Positions 1-6,276 of a stretch of 12,936 bases of DNA are shown in pieces (the stretch's first letter is position 1; every line of letters begins with the position of its first letter). The position numbers were made by a program, and so were the translations under genes. Below the pieces are notes generated by a model that was given only the letters and a program-made list of their open reading frames with translations, did not search any database and was not told where the DNA came from. Source of the DNA: Baffinella frigidus (Eukaryota > Cryptophyceae > Cryptomonadales > Baffinellaceae); NCBI GenBank assembly GCA_026770585.1, contig MU646928.1, positions 1-12,936 of the forward strand, in the 5' to 3' direction.

Positions 1-189
1 GAAATGGTGGAAATGAGGTGAGAAGGGGGCGCTGCGGGGGGGAAGCGGGGGGCCTTTCGTCTCACTGATTGGAGAAAGGTGACAGATCCCGCCAAGTTGC
101 CACCTGACTGTGACGTTCTCAGCCGCGTCCGGGCCCTCCCGGCTGAGCTGTGGGTCGATTCCATGGGTATTCCATGGTCATTCCACGGT

Positions 190-383
190 CTGGTCGGTGG
201 GGGAACCAGGCACCCCACCACCCTGAGAGCCCCCGGAGAAGGCCTAGTATGCCACAGCATGACCTCCTTGGGCCGCATGTGCAGTTTCCGTGGCCCCGGA
301 CCGGCGGATCTGGCTGACTTGGTGCAGATGGCTCCTCCCAGCTGCAGCTGCAGCCAGCGGCTGGTCGGGGGAACCAGGCACCC
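190..383 (+). repeat. Spaced direct repeat in GC-rich 5' flank
   Basis: A motif beginning CTGGTCGG and ending GGGGAACCAGGCACCC occurs at 190-215 and again at 361-383, differing by a short indel. The surrounding DNA (1-430) is GC-rich. A frame open from about 79 to 453 begins with GTG rather than ATG, shows no recognisable domain and is in a different frame from the exon proposed at 431, so I do not call it. The repeat may be upstream or intronic sequence of that gene. Nothing else was recognised in 1-430. Confidence 0.6.
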
Positions 384-430
384 AGGGGGCGGGAGCGCCG
401 CTTCTGAGCCCCGCCTCGCTCCTTGGCAGG

Positions 431-652
431 ATGGTGAAGACGAAGGGCTCTAAAAACAAGGAGCCTCGGGAGGCGGGGACCCCAACAACCCTACACCCAA
501 AACCCTAATCCCTAACCCCTGAACCCTAAACCAGAAACCCCAAACCCCAAGCAGGGAGGACAGCAGCGAAGAAGAGGAGGGTGGAGACGTGGAGGGGCAG
601 CAGTCGTTCACCATCTGTCTGGTCGTCATGGACCTCGACCTCAACGAGCAAG
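431..652 (+). CDS. Candidate two-exon gene fragment (lysine-rich then acidic), product unknown
   Basis: Exon one (431-477) begins at an ATG two bases after a CAG acceptor-like site (AG at 428-429) and encodes a basic stretch, MVKTKGSKNKEPREAG. Exon two (555-652) follows an AG at 553-554 and encodes EDSSEEEEGGD followed by a hydrophobic segment, ICLVVMDLDLNEQ. It ends at a good donor (AG|GTCGTG, GT at 653-654). Joining 477 to 555 keeps one frame, with the glycine codon split GG|G. Both exons are GC-rich while the flanking DNA is CCCTAAA-like, so the edges are sharp. The basic-acidic-hydrophobic order loosely recalls the N-terminus of TSR3-type 18S rRNA aminocarboxypropyl transferases, but the family's cysteine is absent and I do not assign it. 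No downstream exon was found. If unspliced, the frame simply stops at 508. It may instead be a pseudogene or an exon copy carried by repeats. Confidence 0.35.
478..554 (+). other. Putative 77-bp intron made of telomere-like repeats, GA donor
   Basis: Between the two candidate exons lie 77 bp of degenerate CCCTAAA/CCCTGAA/CCCCAAA units. The in-frame junction needs a GA-AG intron (GA at 478-479, AG at 553-554). GA and GC donors are known from dinoflagellates and are otherwise rare. The next putative intron starts with canonical GT at 653 and is again telomere-like. The splice model is inference: no transcript is available, and a small shift of the donor would change the frame. Confidence 0.3.
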
Positions 653-658
653 GTCGTG

Positions 659-838
659 TCCAAACCCTAAAGCATAAACCATCAACTCTAAACCCTAAAT
701 AATACACCCTAAACCCTCAATAATACACCCTTAACCCTGAACCCTAAACCCTTAACTCCAAACCCTAAACTCCAAACCCTAAACCATAAACCCTAAACCC
801 TAAACCCTTAACCCTAAAACCCCTGAACCCCAATCCCT
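659..838 (+). repeat. Degenerate CCCTAAA-type telomere-like array
   Basis: About 180 bp of imperfect heptamer units: CCCTAAA mixed with CCCTCAA, CCCTGAA, CCATAAA and the octamer-like AATACACCCT (twice, near 700 and 720). The C-rich strand is on +. It follows directly after the acidic candidate exon and runs into MITE copy A1 at 839. Degeneracy marks it as an interstitial repeat and not a working chromosome end. Confidence 0.85.
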
Positions 839-912
839 TACAGGGGTACCTCGCTCATAAGAAACGCCCACCCCCCTAGGACCACCATAGGGCCCTAGGC
901 ATCGTCCTACTG
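839..912 (+). mobile_element. MITE family A, copy A1 (right end lost)
   Basis: Begins with TA then CAGGGGTACCTCGCTCATAA, the left terminal inverted repeat (TIR) of the family. It continues through the internal CCTAGGACCACCATAGGGCCCTAGG module and breaks off in an unrelated AATAATAATAAA stretch near 912. No right TIR follows, so the copy is truncated. It sits at the edge of telomere-like DNA. Confidence 0.75.
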
Positions 913-980
913 TAATAATAATAAATCGGAATTAATGAGAGACTGCTCGCTCTTTCTCGCCTCGAGTCTCTTGCCCACCC

Positions 981-1081
981 TACAGGGGTACCTCGCTCAT
1001 GAGGAAGCCCGCCTGTACATGTACAGCAGCCCAATAAAGCGATCCTGGGGGGGGGGGCGGCTCCCTCTGAGCGAGCTATAG
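981..1081 (+). mobile_element. MITE family A, copy A2 (internally altered, degenerate right end)
   Basis: TA at 981-982 precedes the family A left TIR, here with GAGGAAG replacing AAGAAAC. A run of eleven G (1047-1057), a CGGCTCCCTCTGAGCGAG stretch and an eroded end near 1081 match the right end of intact copies (G-run, then a GGTTTCTTMTGAGCGAG-like stretch). The usual palindromic centre is replaced by TGTACATGTACA and an AATAAA string. Confidence 0.6.
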
Positions 1082-1447
1082 CACCTAGGTGGGTTGGGTG
1101 GGGAGTTGGTGAAATTTGCAAGGCTGCGCCACACGGGAAACACCGTTTTTCTTGGAAATTTTTGGCATTTTTTTCTGCCCCGAAAATTCGCCAGCTCCAT
1201 TCTCAGGGGGGGTAAGCACTCCAAAGGCCTATTTTTTTTCGCGGCAGGGCCGCCATGTTTTTTTTCGTTGCCTATGAACAAGGGGAAATGTTACAACTTT
1301 CCCATGCTATGAAAAAGAGAGCTGGGGGCCTGGGGCCATCATATTTACCCCCCCTACGAGCCTCGTAGCCCCCCCCCCCCTTGACGGTCGGTTTTCTTGC
1401 AAATGTCGTTGTAACCGCAATGCGTGAATTTGAATTTTTGAGGGTGG
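1082..1447. other. Homopolymer-rich DNA, no gene recognised
   Basis: This stretch contains T8-T9 runs (1231-1268), G7 near 1206 and a C12 run at 1369-1380. A small inverted repeat, CTACGAG/CTCGTAG, lies just before the C12 run. Short frames here contain homopolymer-encoded residue runs and no domain signal. I see no gene. Confidence 0.5.
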
Positions 1448-1471
1448 CTACGTGCCACGGCTGTGGCGCAT

Positions 1472-1530
1472 CCTGTTTTTGTACCAGGTCACGTCCTGGT
1501 TTTGTACCAGTAAAAAACAGCACACGTGCG
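1472..1530. repeat. Small foldback with repeated TTTTGTACCAG
   Basis: TTTTGTACCAG occurs twice in direct orientation (about 1487 and 1499). The copies also create an inverted repeat, ACCAGG/CCTGGT, around the centre TCACGT. An outer CTGTTTTT/AAAAAACAG pair encloses them. The GTACCAG word recurs in foldbacks at 3622-3680, 9897-9972 and 10454-10549, so a shared ancestral end is possible. Confidence 0.5.
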
Positions 1531-1579
1531 AGAATCCCGGAGGCAAGTCGGCTTCGGGGTCTGACCGAGCATGACCTCG

Positions 1580-1805
1580 ATGACACGTAAGCAGAAACAC
1601 GTCTGACGTAAGCATCAGCAACGTGACCAGGGGCGACTCCCTTGGCTTCTTCTTCGACACACTCTCGAACTTCGGATCTCAGTGTCGCGTCCGTGATTCC
1701 AGGGGCGACTCCCTTGGCTTCTTCTTCGACACACTCTCGAACATTCGATCTCAGTGTCGCGTCCGTGATTCCTCGGGGCGAAAGTGTGGTGAGGAAGCCA
1801 TGCAC
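1580..1805 (-). CDS. Possible fragment with 24-residue tandem repeats
   Basis: On the minus strand a frame starting at ATG 1803-1805 runs through both 72-bp units and reads, per unit, GITDATLRS(N/E)VRECVEEEAKGVAP, a soluble, charged, probably helical repeat. Codons are mixed but plausible. Downstream the frame remains open to 1272, but passes through a C-run and low-complexity DNA and is unlikely to be protein there, so I stop the call near 1580. No family is recognised. The perfect palindrome at 1829-1933 lies just upstream. It could equally be non-coding DNA that happens to be open. Confidence 0.2.
1629..1772. repeat. Two-unit 72-bp tandem repeat
   Basis: Units at 1629-1700 and 1701-1772 are almost identical; the only differences are a few bases near the middle (AACTTCGG versus AACATTCG). 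A possible third unit starts after 1772 but diverges at once. The period is a multiple of three and the differences keep the frame open on the minus strand, so the repeat could be coding. The same is true of the plus strand, which weakens that argument. Confidence 0.9.
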
Positions 1806-1828
1806 GTGTAAACGACGAGACCTGAGGA

Positions 1829-1933
1829 GAAAACTCGTTTTGACCAGTCACCCGTCCCTCTAAACGAAGATGCACGAAGGGTCTTCGTGCATCTTCGTTT
1901 AGAGGGACGGGTGACTGGTCAAAACGAGTTTTC
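1829..1933. repeat. Perfect 51-bp inverted repeat with 3-bp loop
   Basis: The arm 1829-1879 is the exact reverse complement of 1883-1933, leaving only GGT (1880-1882) in the centre. Outside the arms the match stops at once (A1828). RNA from either strand would form a very stable hairpin. Such a perfect long palindrome is expected to decay quickly, so it is either recent or maintained. It lies 73 bp upstream of the ATG of the best coding frame (2007), and could be its 5' untranslated region, a foldback transposon or an inverted-duplication scar. Confidence 0.95.
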
Positions 1934-2006
1934 CGTCCTTAGGATCATCTTTTCAATTCTCCATTTAAGATCCTTCTTCCCAACGACAGCCTGAACGAAA
2001 GAAAGC

Positions 2007-2462
2007 ATGCAGCCAAGCCCCACGCCCGTGTCGCCGAACCGCTCCGGCGCCGCCCGCCGCCCCCGGCGCTGCTCAAACGCCAGCTCGACCGACGTCACCG
2101 AGTTCACCGACATGGACCCCGGAGGATTCTGCCTAGCCGACCTCGCCTTTGAGATGGAGGAGTGTGCCATTAGCGACGCGGTCTCCCACAAGGACGTGTG
2201 CGTGCCACTCGACGTCTTCCCCTCGCGCCGCCGCGCCTCAGACTCGCCGCCGCCGCCGCTCCTCGCGGCTCCACGTGCGTTCGTTTCGAAGAAGCCGGAG
2301 CCGGCGCCGGCGGCTCCACGTGTGTCCCGCGAGTCTCCGGCCGACGTGACCGACGATGGGTGGATCCACCATGGCGCGGGGGGTACGCCCGGGATGCACT
2401 GCAGCTCAGAGACCCTTGAGCTCGAGCAAGCAAGGCCAACCCTCCCGTGGGGGGACGCGTGA
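2007..2462 (+). CDS. Hypothetical 151-residue protein, best coding candidate in the window
   Basis: The frame starts at an ATG preceded by GAAAGAAAGC and ends at TGA 2460-2462. Third codon positions are overwhelmingly G or C up to about codon 110, unlike the surrounding DNA. The product has a Ser/Pro/Arg-rich start, an acidic segment (DMDPGGFCLADLAFEMEECA, about residues 35-54), then an Arg and Pro-rich linker (RRRASDSPPPP) and a repeated AAPR motif from a 15-bp duplication (about 2266 and 2309). There are no transmembrane segments or signal peptide, and I recognise no domain. It resembles a disordered regulatory protein in composition only. After about 2350 the codon bias weakens, and a GGGTGG near 2356 could be a donor, so the true C-terminus may differ. 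AATAAA follows 32 bp after the stop. Confidence 0.5.
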   Translation: MQPSPTPVSPNRSGAARRPRRCSNASSTDVTEFTDMDPGGFCLADLAFEMEECAISDAVSHKDVCVPLDVFPSRRRASDSPPPPLLAAPRAFVSKKPEPAPAAPRVSRESPADVTDDGWIHHGAGGTPGMHCSSETLELEQARPTLPWGDA

Positions 2463-2493
2463 GGGACGCGAGTGGTCATGTACAGATGACGTT

Positions 2494-2499
2494 AATAAA
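2494..2499 (+). promoter_or_regulatory. AATAAA polyadenylation-like hexamer
   Basis: AATAAA lies 32 bp after the stop of the 2007-2462 frame, a usual position for a poly(A) signal in many eukaryotes. Dinoflagellates do not reliably use this hexamer, so its meaning depends on the organism. Single hexamers also occur by chance. Confidence 0.3.
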
Positions 2500-2660
2500 G
2501 TGGTGCAGCGTGCATCTCCCGTGTCTCGCCCGCTGGATCGCTCCCACGGCACCCCTGCTCTCCAGAGGGATGAATACTCCCAGTGAGTGGGGCCAGAGAA
2601 ACCTTGATTGTTACGGCCTGACACCATGCACCTCCACCGAGGCTGTGGGTGTGCACGTGC
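2500..2660. other. Unassigned DNA downstream of the hypothetical gene
   Basis: Mixed-composition DNA with a few short open frames and no recognisable domain. The word ACGGCACCCCTG near 2547 resembles ATGGCACCCCTG near 2870, hinting at an old duplication. I see nothing else. Confidence 0.4.
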
Positions 2661-2732
2661 ACTGGAGCGCTGTTGAGTCCCGCGGGAATCTGGCAGCGCC
2701 CAGGGCCTCCCTTCAGGCTACCTAGCTTTGCC

Positions 2733-2835
2733 TCACTCGGGGTGACAGACCATTCTCAAGTTGACATCCTGCGTGTGCGGTACACATCCGTCAACTTGTG
2801 CGTGAGAGAGAGACCCCGGCCTCGCGAAATTGGCG
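2733..2835 (+). mobile_element. Family B fragment
   Basis: CTCACTCGGGGTGACAGACC resembles the family B terminal sequence. It is followed by CAAGTTGACATCC, a TGTGCGGTACACATCC centre and GTCAACTTG, giving an inverted repeat of nine bases. The same arrangement (CAAAGTTGAC ... GTCAACTTTG) occurs in the copy at 7930-8140. The AGGTCCTTTAGG box typical of longer copies is missing, so this is a short or truncated member. Confidence 0.55.
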
Positions 2836-2910
2836 AGACCAGATCAGACTGAGACAGAGATAGGTCCCCATGGCACCCCTGTGCTCGAGCCCTGTTGGGT
2901 GCATTCAAAA

Positions 2911-2985
2911 CCCTACACCCTACACCCTACACCCTACACCCTACACCCTACACCCTACACCCTACACCCTGCACCCTACACCCTA
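2911..2985 (+). repeat. CCCTACA heptamer array
   Basis: About ten and a half nearly perfect CCCTACA units, with one CCCTGCA. It differs from CCCTAAA by one base and is far more regular than the other telomere-like blocks here, which points to recent local expansion of a variant unit. C-rich strand on +. Confidence 0.95.
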
Positions 2986-3089
2986 GACTGGAGCCTCGTG
3001 TGAATCTGTCAGCGCCTGGGGCCTTCCTCTAGGCTAGCGATCAACACCACCGGAGAGCAGCGTTCGTTGATCACACCACGGATGCCTCC

Positions 3090-3375
3090 TAGCTCTATCT
3101 CAGTCTATTGGGCTCACCAATTTAGGTCCTTTAGGTTCTTCGAGCTCCCAACATAGGCGGACACCGGAACTGGTTCTGCAGAAAAGCCATGCTTCCAATT
3201 GGTAGGCCCGGGCTCGTCTCCGCTCCAAAGTCGACGGGTTTGTGCAACCTTGCGACTGCCAGTGGTTTGACCAGTTAGGCCGTCTCCAGCGTAGGAGTCA
3301 CCCTCCTGCAGTTTGTACCGCGAACCCAACAGGTCAACTTGAGAAAAGTCGGTCAACCCGAGTGAAGCAGAGCTA
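3090..3375. mobile_element. Family B element, near full length (about 282 bp core)
   Basis: TA (3090-3091) precedes GCTCTATCTCAG, and the far end reads CTGAGTG-like in reverse (GCTCTGCTTCACTCGGGTTG from the other strand) before TA at 3374-3375. This gives imperfect TIRs of about 20 bp with a TA duplication. Inside are the box TTTAGGTCCTTTAGG, GTTCTTCGAGCTCCCAAC, and near the right end two GGTCAAC words. The box recurs in the copies at 5388, 7538 and 7930. On the minus strand a segment of about 27 codons (EAW.FCRTSSGVRLCWELEE) is open in this and two other copies, but substitutions include non-conservative changes. No transposase is visible; it is probably non-autonomous. Confidence 0.65.
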
Positions 3376-3376
3376 G

Positions 3377-3461
3377 ACCTCGCTCGTGAGGAGGTGAACC
3401 AGGGTGCGGCACCCCCCAGGACCCTACACTAGGTATGAATCCCTAGGCCAGGGACTCCTCG
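3377..3461. mobile_element. Eroded family A-like remnant
   Basis: ACCTCGCTCGTGAGGAGG followed by GGCACCCCCCAGGACCCTACACTAGG parallels the left half of family A (ACCTCGCTCATAAGAAAC, C-run, CCTAGGACCCTAC). The CAGGGG terminus is lost and no right TIR is seen. It abuts element B on the left and E1 on the right. Confidence 0.35.
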
Positions 3462-3463
3462 CC

Positions 3464-3567
3464 TATCCCTTAAGTGACCAACGGGCGAATAATCGCCCGC
3501 GGAAGCCCTAGGCAGGTCCTAGGGCCCTACCGTAGGGCGTATGAGCCTACTGGTCACTTAAGGGATA
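3464..3567 (+). mobile_element. MITE family E, copy E1
   Basis: A 100-bp core lies between TA dinucleotides (3464-3465, 3566-3567). Ends are TCCCTTAAGTGACCA and its complement TGGTCACTTAAGGGA. The left part has CGGGCGAATAATCGCCCG, a small hairpin. The right part has CCTAGGCAGGTCCTAGGGCC followed by CTACCGTAGGGCGTATGAGCC. Too short to code; non-autonomous, TA-targeting by appearance (Tc1/mariner-like or similar, inferred). Confidence 0.85.
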
Positions 3568-3621
3568 AGAACACCCTTGCTCCAGGGGCGGTCGGTCGTA
3601 GTGTTCTCAAATTTGATTTGA

Positions 3622-3680
3622 TAAATTAGTACCAGAGGGTTGACTACGCGAGATTTAGTTAACCCTCTGGTACTAAATTA
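3622..3680. mobile_element. Short foldback, 23-bp arms
   Basis: Arms 3622-3644 and 3658-3680 pair with two mismatches (core TTAGTACCAGAGGGTT) around a 13-bp centre. The TTAGTACCAG word also starts the foldback at 9897. No coding capacity. A minimal MITE or remnant is the simplest reading. Confidence 0.8.
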
Positions 3681-3798
3681 AGAAACGCAGTGGTCGAATC
3701 CGTTCCGTATTCTTTAGTTACGGGAACTTATCCTGCAGGAAGGCCCTGCGTTTGTTGAAGCATCGAACCGTCCAGTGCAGAGGGAAATCACCAGAACC

Positions 3799-3820
3799 GG
3801 CTGACTGTAGGCTGACTGTA
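3799..3820 (+). repeat. 11-bp tandem duplication
   Basis: GCTGACTGTAG is repeated twice head to tail. It looks like simple slippage. Confidence 0.8.
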
Positions 3821-3898
3821 GGTCCTAGTCTGATAAGGCCTGCATACATGGTGGCCATCTTGGTTTTGATCCGTAATAAACGCACTGTTCTCTCACTG

Positions 3899-4008
3899 TA
3901 CAGGGGTACCTTGCTCATAAGAAACCGCACCCCCCCTAGGACCCTATAGTAGGGCCAAATGGAAACCCTAGGGGGGTGGAGGTTTCTTGAGATCGAGGTA
4001 CCCCTGTA
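3899..4008. mobile_element. MITE family A, copy A3 (intact)
   Basis: A 106-bp core (3901-4006) is bounded by TA on both sides. TIRs read CAGGGGTACCTTGCTCATAA and, from the other strand, CAGGGGTACCTCGATCTCAA. Inside are matching C-run and G-run shoulders (CCCCCCCTAGG and CCTAGGGGGG) around CCCTATAGTAGGG. It can fold into one hairpin. Confidence 0.9.
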
Positions 4009-4104
4009 CATCGTAGGGTGGCGGATCGCAGATTCGCACTTGACGGGTTTGCAGCTTAAAACAGGGAAGCGTCTTGAATTACACTGACACAGCCGCCATA
4101 GTAG

Positions 4105-4209
4105 TATCCCTGAAGTGGCGAGTAGGCTCATACGCCCTACCGTAGGGCCCTAGGACCTGCCTAGGACCTCTTGGCGGTCAATTTTGACCGCGCCGCCACT
4201 TAAGGGATA
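4105..4209 (-). mobile_element. MITE family E, copy E2 (reverse)
   Basis: TA at 4105-4106 and 4208-4209 flank a 101-bp core whose ends are TCCCTGAAGTGGCGAG and CGCCACTTAAGGGA. The conserved GGCTCATACGCCCTACCGTA and CCTAGG module is in opposite orientation to E1. GGTCAATTTTGACC forms a hairpin near the right end. Confidence 0.85.
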
Positions 4210-4317
4210 ATTCAAAAGCTCTCTCTCTCGCATCAGCCCCTGCGAGGACCTAGTCCAGAACGAGTCCGCCTGGGCCACTAGGACGACTGTAATTGGGGTC
4301 AACTCCAGACGTTGATT
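4210..4317. other. Unassigned spacer
   Basis: Contains a CT-rich microtract (CTCTCTCTC near 4221) and no recognisable gene or repeat beyond short words. Confidence 0.4.
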
Positions 4318-4385
4318 GTTCCCATCCCCTCAAGAGTGAGGTGGGCGTGGTCTTCGATGTGAGTGTGTTATAAAGCACCAAAGCA
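4318..4385 (+). repeat. Dispersed repeat N, copy 1
   Basis: GTTCCCATC, then CCTCAAGAGTGAGG (a small hairpin), TGGGCGTGG, CTTCGATGTGAGTGTG, and TATAAAGCACCAAAGCA. It matches 6906-6974 over about 68 bp with few substitutions, while the flanks of the two copies are unrelated. The 3' portion with a TATAAA/AATAAA-like box could be a promoter or 3'-end signal carried by a retroposed segment. Function unknown. Confidence 0.8.
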
Positions 4386-4493
4386 ACAAACAAGGATTGA
4401 GCAGCCCTCATAAGAGTTTCTCCCTGTTATCCTCACATGCCACCGCCTCTGCGTTTCGTGTTTTACGTGTAGAGTGTGCATCATTTCTCGATA
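4386..4493. other. Unassigned spacer before telomere-like block
   Basis: Mixed DNA with no gene or repeat recognised. A frame open from 4397 runs straight into the telomere-like units and is an artefact of them. Confidence 0.4.
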
Positions 4494-4637
4494 AAACCCT
4501 CAACCCTGAACCCTCAACACCAAATCCAAAACCCAAAGCCCTAAACCCTGAAGCCTCACCCCTAACCCCTGAACCCAAAACCCTCAACCCTCAACCCTCA
4601 AGCCTAAACCCCAAACCCTAAGCCCCAAACCCTAGCA

Positions 4638-4676
<39 letters not shown>

Positions 4677-5371
4677 ACCTTGAACCCTGAACCCTGAACC
4701 CTCAACCGTAAACCGTAAACCGTAAACCGTAAACCCTCAACCCTCGGCCCTAAACCGTAAGCCTAATCCCTCAACCCTATAACCTTAACCTTAAACCCTA
4801 AACCCTAAACCCTAAACCCTAAATCCTGAACCCTAAACCTTGAATCCTACACCCTAAAGCCACATCCCAAACCCCTCAACCCTCAACCCCAAACCCTGAA
4901 CCCCAAACCCTAAACTCCAAACCCTAAACCCCAAACACTACATGCTAAACCCCAAACACTAAACCCCAAACCCTAAACCCTAAACCCTGAACCCTAAATC
5001 TTAAACCCTAAACCCTAAACCCTGAAAACCCCTAAACCCTAAACCCTAAAACCTAAATCCAAACAACTCAGCCCTAAACCCTAAACCCTAAGCCTTAAAA
5101 CCCTATACCCTCAACCCTCAACCCTCAACCCTTAACCCTCAACCCTCAACCCTCAACTCTAAACCCTAAACCTTAAACTCTAGAGCCTAAACCGTAAACC
5201 GTAAACCGTAAACCGTAAACCGTAAACCGTGAACCGTGAACCGTCAACCCTTAACCCTCAACCCTAAACCTTAGAGCCCAAATCCTAAACCCTCAACCCT
5301 CAACCCTTCACCCTTAACCCGAACCCCTAAACCCTAAACCCTAAACTCTAAACCCTAAACCCCAAACCCTT
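4494..5371 (+). repeat. Large telomere-like block (about 880 bp)
   Basis: Degenerate heptamers with the C-rich strand on +. Units are clustered by variant: CCCTCAA runs (about 4635-4680, 5105-5155, 5265-5310), CCGTAAA runs (about 4708-4735 and 5190-5230), CCCTAAA runs (about 4795-4825, 4970-5060, 5325-5345) and CCCCAAA clusters (about 4880-4970). The block ends abruptly at CCCTTGGGGGATGAGG. Interruptions and variants argue for an old interstitial array, reworked by slippage and unequal exchange. Confidence 0.95.
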
Positions 5372-5387
5372 GGGGGATGAGGTTTGA

Positions 5388-5515
5388 GTTTCTTAAGTCA
5401 CATTACAGTTTGTAAGTCAACCCCCATGCCAACTTGAGCAGATCCCTTCTACGGAACGGCGTGTCGTTGGGCTATGTTGGGAGAAATTAAAACCTAAAGG
5501 ACCTAAAGGATGAGG
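5388..5515 (-). mobile_element. Eroded family B copy (reverse)
   Basis: AAGTCAACCCCCATGCCAACTTGAG near 5416 recalls B's GGTCAAC/CAACTTG words. Further on come CTATGTTGGGAG near 5471 and ACCTAAAGGACCTAAAGGA near 5493, the reverse complement of B's box, with the intervening GCTCGAAGAA replaced. Ends are not recognisable. Confidence 0.5.
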
Positions 5516-5525
5516 CGTACGTCAA

Positions 5526-5592
5526 CTGTGCGTATGCATAACTATAATACGTGACAGTACATGCTAGTAGTACGTGTACATTTATGCATACA
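5526..5592. repeat. TATGCATA-ended foldback
   Basis: GTGCGTATGCATAA at the left pairs with TTATGCATACAC at the right, and the centre is rich in GTAC/TACGTG words that also pair. The right arm overlaps the left edge of E3, so one element appears to have landed at the edge of the other. Confidence 0.55.
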
Positions 5593-5695
5593 CCCCTGAA
5601 TTGGCCAGTAGGCTCATACGCCCTACCGTATGGCCAGAGGACCTGCCCAGGACCTCTAGGCGGTCAAATTTGACCACCCGGTCACTTACGGGATG
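5591..5695 (-). mobile_element. MITE family E, copy E3 (reverse, degraded ends)
   Basis: CCCTGAATTGGCCAGTAGGC, then TCATACGCCCTACCGTATGG, CCAGGACCTCTAGG, GGTCAAATTTGACC and GGTCACTTACGGGA match E2 in order. The terminal TCCCT and the TA flanks are altered by substitutions, so this copy is older than E1, E2 and E4. Confidence 0.75.
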
Positions 5696-6165
5696 TTAGA
5701 CTTGTTACCCCCAAGAAGCCGAACGATTTTTTAAAATCTCGCCGTTTCTCCGCCTGATCGACTGCAGTTGAGATGTGAAGCCGGTTTCAGTGTCTCTGCG
5801 CCCAATTGATTCGAGGCTGGAAATGTGAGTATCTGAAAACTTCAACTTTAGAAGTCGTTTACAAGTGGACCGCTGAGTAGTAATTTCCACACAAATATCG
5901 CGTTTGGTCACGTATCTCGGGGAATTCCCTGAGATACGTGACCACGCCCCCCCCGTGACTCGTACAAATGTTTACAACCCCACATTTGAAATACTTCCCC
6001 TTCCAGCCTCGAGTGGGCTTCTCAGACCAAGCGTGCTCCAAGATTCTGCGAAGTTTCGAGAAAAGCAAGATGTTCACGAGTCCTGCCAGGTTTATCATCA
6101 TTATTATTAGTTTTATATGTACCTAAAGGACTCAGTACATTTAGAAGTCTACTTGGTACACTTGG
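5696..6165. other. Unassigned DNA around a 40-bp palindrome
   Basis: No gene recognised. The only strong structure is the palindrome at 5905-5944. An ATTATTATTAG stretch occurs near 6102, and CTAAAGGACTCAGTACATTTAG near 6122 may be a tiny remnant of B's AAAGGACCTAAAGGA box. A C9 run lies at 5946-5954. Two short frames on opposite strands cross the palindrome and neither looks coding. Confidence 0.4.
5905..5944. repeat. 40-bp palindrome centred on GAATTC
   Basis: TGGTCACGTATCTC at the left pairs exactly with the right end, and the whole 40 bp is self-complementary except for one pair (G5919/T5930). There is no spacer. It could be a dyad binding site or a collapsed foldback. Confidence 0.9.
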
Positions 6166-6189
6166 TACCCACTAGGGGCCAGAGTCTCG

Positions 6190-6218
6190 CCAGGCCAAGA
6201 ATCTCGCCAGGCCGAAAA
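6190..6218 (+). repeat. Short tandem duplication ATCTCGCCAGGCC
   Basis: AGTCTCGCCAGGCCA and GAATCTCGCCAGGCCG lie head to tail. They are followed by a CCTAGG cluster (6221-6246). Confidence 0.6.
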
Positions 6219-6276
6219 TTCCTAGGACAAGGCCTAGGGTCCTAGGGTGATGTGTGCTCTTGGTCGCAGCAAACCC

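Larger units (their letters stand above)
2661..3038 (+). repeat. Diverged direct repeat bracketing a B fragment and a CCCTACA array
   Basis: ACTGGAGC at 2661 leads into GAATCTGGCAGCGCCCAGGG and ends near 2726. The same order (ACTGGAGC, GAATCTGTCAGCGCCTGGGG, then AGGCTAGC) occurs at 2987-3038 with an internal gap of about 11 bp. Between the two copies lie a family B fragment and a CCCTACA array. The arrangement suggests a duplication followed by insertion, or recombination between dispersed copies. Confidence 0.6.

Noticed and set aside
79-453. 124-codon open frame on +
   Set aside because: It begins with GTG, is composed of the repeated GGTCGG..AACCAGGCACCC motif and GC-rich DNA, has no recognisable domain and lies out of frame with the better exon at 431.
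431-652. Assignment as TSR3 rRNA-modifying enzyme N-terminus
   Set aside because: Basic-acidic-hydrophobic order and a D-x-D are suggestive, but the conserved cysteine and following motif are absent and no downstream exon is visible.
481-838. True chromosome end
   Set aside because: Arrays are short, degenerate and embedded between non-telomeric sequences on both sides.
1919-2479. 186-codon open frame on the minus strand over the 2007 gene
   Set aside because: It is antisense to the GC3-biased frame, a common shadow of GC-rich coding DNA.
4397-4621. 74-codon frame with N-P-E/K repeats
   Set aside because: The repetitive product is the direct translation of CCCTAAA/CCCTGAA units.
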